From: Deltaproteobacteria bacterium
Lineage (GTDB): Bacteria; Desulfobacterota; DSM-4660; Desulfatiglandales; B25-G16
DNA length: 9,949 bases
Assembly: GCA_018400255.1 (NCBI GenBank)
Contig: JAGYMO010000353.1
Span: 1 to 9,949 of the forward strand
Direction of reading: 5' to 3'
The notes below the pieces were generated by a model, which had not been told where the DNA came from, did not search any database, and was given only the letters and a program-made list of their open reading frames with translations. This document shows, piece after piece, positions 5,994 through 9,949 of the stretch. The position numbers and the translations under genes were made by a program. Numbering within the stretch: the first letter of the stretch is position 1; every line of letters begins with the position of its first letter.

Positions 5994-6695
5994 ATGCAGT
6001 TTATACATATACTGAACAAAGAATTTAGATTATATTTCCTTTCTCCTGTTGCATATATCGTCATTTCAATATTTCTTTTAGTGACCGGGTGGTTTTTGTT
6101 CGCGACCTTTTTTCTTTACAGTCAGGCTAATCTAAGAATCTTTTTTAACATGCTGCCTATTATCCTCTCATTTATAGTGCCGGCAATAACCATGAGGTTG
6201 TTTTCAGAAGAACTTAATATAGGATCTTACGAAACACTGCTTACCCTGCCTGTAAGTTTTAAAGAGGTAATAATGGGAAAATTTTTTGCCAGTGTTTTAT
6301 TTATTGCCGTTATGCTTATCCCTACGTTATCCTATCCTATAATGATTTCGTTTATCGGAGAACTCGATTGGGGACCTGTTGCTGGGGGCTATGCAGGTGC
6401 CATATTATTAGGGGCCGCATTCTCCGCCGTAGGCCTTTTTGCATCTTCACTCACCAGGAATCAAATTATAGCCTTTATCATTGGGATAACTATATGTTTT
6501 GCCCTGACCTTGATAGATTCAATTCTATTTTTCCTCCCACGGTCACTTATCGGACTATTTGGCTACCTAAGTACAGATTTTCATTTTCAGAATATTTCAA
6601 AAGGCATTCTTGATACAAGAGACATTCTATATTTTTTAAGCGTGAGCTTTATTGGGCTTTATGGAACATTTCTTGTGATGCAGGAAAGAAATTAA
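5994..6695 (+). CDS. ABC transporter permease (ABC-2 type, GldF-like)
   Basis: The membrane subunit partner of the preceding ATPase: 233 residues with about six hydrophobic segments, near 14-42, 52-70, 96-122, 129-152, 157-182 and 211-229. The short conserved cytoplasmic stretch between segments 2 and 3, MRLFSEELNIGSYETLLTLP (67-86), is typical of ABC-2 permeases of the NosY/GldF kind. The coupling-helix region begins with the N-terminal NKEFRLYFLSP, another family mark. The start at ATG 5994 is set by the Shine-Dalgarno at 5977-5984. The stop is ten bases before the GldG-like gene. It should form a dimer in the inner membrane. The family is clear, but the transported substrate cannot be read from the sequence. 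Confidence 0.9.
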   Translation: MQFIHILNKEFRLYFLSPVAYIVISIFLLVTGWFLFATFFLYSQANLRIFFNMLPIILSFIVPAITMRLFSEELNIGSYETLLTLPVSFKEVIMGKFFASVLFIAVMLIPTLSYPIMISFIGELDWGPVAGGYAGAILLGAAFSAVGLFASSLTRNQIIAFIIGITICFALTLIDSILFFLPRSLIGLFGYLSTDFHFQNISKGILDTRDILYFLSVSFIGLYGTFLVMQERN

Positions 6696-6705
6696 GGGGA
6701 GAGAA

Positions 6706-8883
6706 ATGAACGTAAAACGCAGGTCAGGCAATTATGTGAAATTTTTTATTTACTTAGTTATCATTGTGCTTATTAATGTTGTCGGAATATCACTGTTTTT
6801 CAGAGTCGATCTAACAAAGAACAAAATTTATTCACTATCCGATGCCAGTAAAAAGGTAGTGTCTACCTTATCTGAGCCATTAACCATCAATGTCTTTTTC
6901 ACAAGAAACCTTCCCGCACCTCATAATAATACAGAGCAATACCTTCATGATCTCCTGGAAGAATACTCCGCATATGGGAATCAGTATTTTAATTATCGTT
7001 TTTTTGATGTCAGTGCTGAAGAGAATGACATTGATAAGGAAACTACAAAGAACCAGGAGCTGGCAAAAAATTACGGAATTTACCCCTTGCAGATACGTAT
7101 TATCAAGGGGGATGAGGTCAAATTCCAGAGAGCATACATGGGCCTTGTACTCATCCACGGTGATATAATAGAGCGTATACCGAATATTACATCTACAGAT
7201 AGATTAGAATATAAAATAACGACGGCAATAAAAAAGCTCAACAATAAGGTGAGCGCTTTTTTAAATCTGAAGGATAAAATTCAAATAAAGTTGATTTATT
7301 CCTCTTCTTTAAATGTTGTATCAAAATTGATGGCCTTACAAGATCTCCCCGAGCTTCCCTCTAAATTACAAGCTATTGTTGAGAAATTAAATGATAAATT
7401 CTATGGAAAAATTGAATTTGAATATCATGACCCTTCAAAGGGCAAGGACATGGAGGCAATAGCTAAAAAATATGAAATTATGGAGCTGAAATGGCCCAGC
7501 CTTTCTGATGGAAAGATTCAGCCTGGCAAGGGATCTATAGGACTTGTGATGGAGCATAAGGAAAAGGTTATAAAAATTCCATTAATTCATGTCTTTCGTC
7601 TTCCCTTGGTTGGTACGCATTATGAGCTTGTTAATATGGAGGAGATAGAGGGAATAATAAATGATAATTTGGAAAGCCTTATAAATATACACGAAGAGCT
7701 TGGCTACCTTGCGGGAAATGGGACACTCAATATTTTCGGATCATCACAATATGGCTCAATGATGGCAAGGCAGCAGGGAGATATATCAAGCTTTTACTCT
7801 CTTGCATCGCAAGGCTATACTATTAAGACTATAGATCTAAAGGATGATATAATCCCATCTAGCCTTAATTGTCTTATCATTGCAAGGCCAACGGAAAACT
7901 TTACAGACTACGAGCTGTTTCAGATCGATCAATTCCTTATGAAAGGCAAAAATCTGGCTATATTTTTGGATTCCTTCAATGAAAATAGGTCCCCTAATCA
8001 GCCAAACGCATTTACGCCTCTTAATACAGGGTTAGAAAAATTATTAGAGTATTACGGAATTACTATCAAAAAATCCTTAGTGATGGATATGAATTGCTAT
8101 AAACAGAGTCTTCCCCAAAATTTTGGCGGTGGTGAAAGACCTATATATTTTGCCCCTTTGATAAAAAACAAATTTATTAATAATGAGTTAGGGTTTATGA
8201 GAAATATAAAGGGGTTAATAGCAATGAAGATTTCTCCATTGTCGCTAAATATGGATCTGCTAAAGGAAAACAATATTACGGCACATACATTATTCTCCTC
8301 CTCCGAAGACGCCTGGGAAATGAGCGGCCAAATAAACCTTAATCCCATGTTTATTAAGCCCCCTTCAAAAGATGAGGGAAAACAAAGCTTTCCCCTGGCC
8401 TACATTGCGGAAGGAAAATTCCCCAGCTACTTTGAGGGAAAAGGCATGCCTGAAAAAAGGCCAGACGAGTCAGCGCCTAAAGAGGAAGAGCAAACAGAGA
8501 CATCAGACAGAAAGTCCAGCAGCGAATTAACAAAAATCGAAGGTTCAGATAAGATACTCTCCAGGGCTAATAATGGAAAAATCTTTATTGTTGCATCGTC
8601 TGAAATGATAAAAAACAGCTTGTTAGATGAAGAAGGGGCAGGCCCTAATGCAATTTTTATTATGAACGTATTAGATTATTTAAATAATAAGGAAGAAATA
8701 GCTGTAATGAGGTCCAAGGAGCAACGTTTTAATCCTCTCCATGAGATAGGAGCTGTGACCAGAAACTTTATCAAATACTTTAACATAGCAGGTCTTCCTG
8801 CGCTCGTGGTCTTATCCGGGTTTTTTGTGTGGCTCCATCGTAAAGCCAGAAAAAGACGTATCCAAATGATCTTTCAACAATAA
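6706..8883 (+). CDS. GldG-like ABC auxiliary protein, membrane-anchored (ABC_transp_aux)
   Basis: A 725-residue protein of the GldG/ABC_transp_aux group, thought to assist ABC-2 exporters. Exact role unknown. It has one N-terminal membrane helix (~13-33), then the family hallmark RVDLTKNKIYSLSDASKKV (33-51) and SEPLTINVFF (56-65). The large central domain should be extracytoplasmic. A C-terminal membrane helix (~693-710) ends in the basic tail HRKARKRR, consistent with both ends in the cytoplasm. It is longer than the Bacteroidetes GldG proteins as I remember them (about 500-560 residues). A charged, low-complexity linker rich in Glu, Lys and Ser lies around 583-612, just before a conserved-looking IFIVASSEMI strand. 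AGGGGAGAG at 6693-6701 precedes the ATG, ten bases after the permease stop, so it is tightly in the operon. Family well supported; biochemical function unknown. Confidence 0.88.
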   Translation: MNVKRRSGNYVKFFIYLVIIVLINVVGISLFFRVDLTKNKIYSLSDASKKVVSTLSEPLTINVFFTRNLPAPHNNTEQYLHDLLEEYSAYGNQYFNYRFFDVSAEENDIDKETTKNQELAKNYGIYPLQIRIIKGDEVKFQRAYMGLVLIHGDIIERIPNITSTDRLEYKITTAIKKLNNKVSAFLNLKDKIQIKLIYSSSLNVVSKLMALQDLPELPSKLQAIVEKLNDKFYGKIEFEYHDPSKGKDMEAIAKKYEIMELKWPSLSDGKIQPGKGSIGLVMEHKEKVIKIPLIHVFRLPLVGTHYELVNMEEIEGIINDNLESLINIHEELGYLAGNGTLNIFGSSQYGSMMARQQGDISSFYSLASQGYTIKTIDLKDDIIPSSLNCLIIARPTENFTDYELFQIDQFLMKGKNLAIFLDSFNENRSPNQPNAFTPLNTGLEKLLEYYGITIKKSLVMDMNCYKQSLPQNFGGGERPIYFAPLIKNKFINNELGFMRNIKGLIAMKISPLSLNMDLLKENNITAHTLFSSSEDAWEMSGQINLNPMFIKPPSKDEGKQSFPLAYIAEGKFPSYFEGKGMPEKRPDESAPKEEEQTETSDRKSSSELTKIEGSDKILSRANNGKIFIVASSEMIKNSLLDEEGAGPNAIFIMNVLDYLNNKEEIAVMRSKEQRFNPLHEIGAVTRNFIKYFNIAGLPALVVLSGFFVWLHRKARKRRIQMIFQQ

Positions 8884-9007
8884 TTATGGTATTTGATTCT
8901 TGAAATTAATTTAAGAGATCAACCGTTTTCTCTTCGGTTTTAACTTTAGGTTTCTCTCTTAAAAAAAAATTCATTAAATGGTTTATTATAAATAATAGGG
9001 AAAATCT
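8884..9007. other. 124-bp gap within the ABC module with a weak stem-loop
   Basis: AACCG (8921-8925) can pair with CGGTT (8935-8939) around a nine-base loop. AAGAGA (8913-8918) can pair with TCTCTT (8955-8960) as an outer stem. Stems are short and the T-run after the inner one is broken, so this is at most a weak attenuator or processing site. An A9 run follows at 8961-8969. TATAAA at 8987-8992 has no matching -35. Confidence 0.25.
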
Positions 9008-9946
9008 ATGAAGGTTAAAAAAGAATATATTCTCCTTGTTGCTATCATTTTGGCATTGTCTATTTATTTATTGAAACGCAATACAAATAAATTAAACTAT
9101 CAGTTACCATCTCTTTCAAACATTCCAATCGAGAATATTTCTAAGATTGAAATTTCAGGCCTTGATAACCACATAACATTACAGAAAAAAGATAAAAAAT
9201 GGTATATCGGTAAGATGAGTTACCTTGCGGATAGCACTAAGACAAAAGATATATTAGACGTCATTGGAAGACTCAGTTTGACGGCATTGGTCTCAGAATC
9301 TAAAGAATATAGCCGGTACCATTTAAATGATGATAAAAAAATCAGCGTAAAGGCATGGGTAGATGATAGCATTAAACGTGAGTTTATGATTGGTAAGGCT
9401 GCAAGTTCCTATCAGCACACCTTTGTTAAAATTTCAGGGGATCATAGGGTTTATCATGCGATTGGAAACTTTCGTGGAAAATTTGATCAGACCATTGACA
9501 AACTGCGTGACAAGCTTGTGCTCTCTTTTCAAAAAGGGGATATTCATGAAATAACAATAACAAAGGGCAACCAATCTCTAGTATATAAACGAGAGCCTGC
9601 CTCACCCTCGGAAAAATCTGGACAGACATGGAAGAGATCTGATAGTGAAAATGTAGATGAATCCTCCTTGGAGAGCCTTCTCGACACCCTTTCTCATCTT
9701 CGATGTGACAGCTATATCCCAAATAAAACAAAAGATGACTTTACCAAGCCCTTGCGGTCCATTCTATTAACGGGGAAAGAAAAGCATACATTATCAATAT
9801 TTCCAGAGTTTGAAAAAGAAAGCGAGAAATATCCCGCCCTTTCCTCAGGAAAGGATTACCCGTTTTTACTTACAAAACTTCAGGTTGAGAATATAATAAA
9901 AAAATCAGGCTGGCCAGATAAAGAATTTGATAAGCCACAGAATTAA
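9008..9946 (+). CDS. DUF4340 domain protein, N-terminally membrane-anchored
   Basis: A 312-residue protein with a basic N-terminus (KVKK) and one hydrophobic helix at ~7-22, then an extracytoplasmic domain. There is no lipobox cysteine, so it is an anchored protein rather than a lipoprotein. The DUF4340 pattern is visible: ENISKIEIS, then alternating strands with ITLQKKDKKWYIG (48-60), a helix LDVIGRL that begins a repeat-like second unit, and a later DIHEITITKGNQSLVYKRE (~178-196) that echoes the first. DUF4340 genes commonly follow GldG-like genes, and this one sits directly downstream on the same strand, so it probably works with the ABC module at the inner membrane. Function unknown. AGGG at 8997-9000 is seven bases before the ATG. 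The stop TAA is at 9944-9946, three bases before the window ends. Confidence 0.85.
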   Translation: MKVKKEYILLVAIILALSIYLLKRNTNKLNYQLPSLSNIPIENISKIEISGLDNHITLQKKDKKWYIGKMSYLADSTKTKDILDVIGRLSLTALVSESKEYSRYHLNDDKKISVKAWVDDSIKREFMIGKAASSYQHTFVKISGDHRVYHAIGNFRGKFDQTIDKLRDKLVLSFQKGDIHEITITKGNQSLVYKREPASPSEKSGQTWKRSDSENVDESSLESLLDTLSHLRCDSYIPNKTKDDFTKPLRSILLTGKEKHTLSIFPEFEKESEKYPALSSGKDYPFLLTKLQVENIIKKSGWPDKEFDKPQN

Positions 9947-9949
9947 AGT

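Noticed and set aside
6890..7168. Overlapping ORFs on both strands inside the GldG-like gene
   Set aside because: They lie within a long, well-supported coding frame, have no ribosome sites and resemble no protein family.
5054..8883. Gliding motility machinery
   Set aside because: GldA/GldG names come from Bacteroidetes. No other gld or spr genes are present, and this ABC module occurs widely in non-gliding bacteria.
8921..8945. Intrinsic terminator after the GldG-like gene
   Set aside because: The stem has only five pairs and a nine-base loop, and the following T-run is interrupted (TTTTAACTTT). This is too weak to call.

Overview
The window is AT-rich (about 60% A+T by eye), densely coding bacterial DNA. 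It uses the standard bacterial code, purine-rich Shine-Dalgarno sites (AAGGGGAG, AGGGGAGAG) and sigma-70-like promoters. The gene content is a GldA/GldG/DUF4340 export-type ABC module, a split COG2187/COG0645 kinase pair, and a class II nucleoside phosphorylase next to an MTA/SAH deaminase. This fits a Gram-negative-type environmental bacterium such as Desulfobacterota, Nitrospirota or anammox-type Planctomycetota. That placement is an impression from family resemblance and base composition, and the sequence alone does not settle it. I see no RNA genes, CRISPR array, transposon or phage genes.

Layout. Bases 1-2344 hold three minus-strand genes, read right to left. First is an aminoglycoside-phosphotransferase-fold protein (2344-1346), then a small P-loop kinase with an unusual Walker A (1253-645), then NAD kinase (530 to beyond base 1, 3' end missing). 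The first two correspond to the two halves of a protein that is often a single fused polypeptide. A 332-bp divergent spacer (2345-2676) carries a good leftward promoter and a weaker rightward one.

Bases 2677-4811 hold a two-gene purine/methylthio salvage operon on the plus strand. It encodes a trimeric-type purine nucleoside phosphorylase and the MTA/SAH deaminase MtaD, two bases apart. The phosphorylase combines the Asn that reads 6-oxopurines with a Val where PNPs normally carry a 5'-OH-binding His. With the deaminase next door, this suggests MTA -> methylthioinosine -> hypoxanthine + methylthioribose-1-phosphate.

Bases 5054-9946 hold an ABC module on the plus strand: ATPase, six-helix permease, large GldG-like membrane-anchored auxiliary protein, and DUF4340 membrane-anchored protein. 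It starts behind a spacer with a plausible promoter and an overlapping 12-bp palindrome. Its substrate is unknown.

No obviously new multi-gene system is visible. The most interesting points are the inferred methylthioinosine route, the split kinase pair with its altered P-loop, and an 11-bp perfect hairpin inside mtaD.
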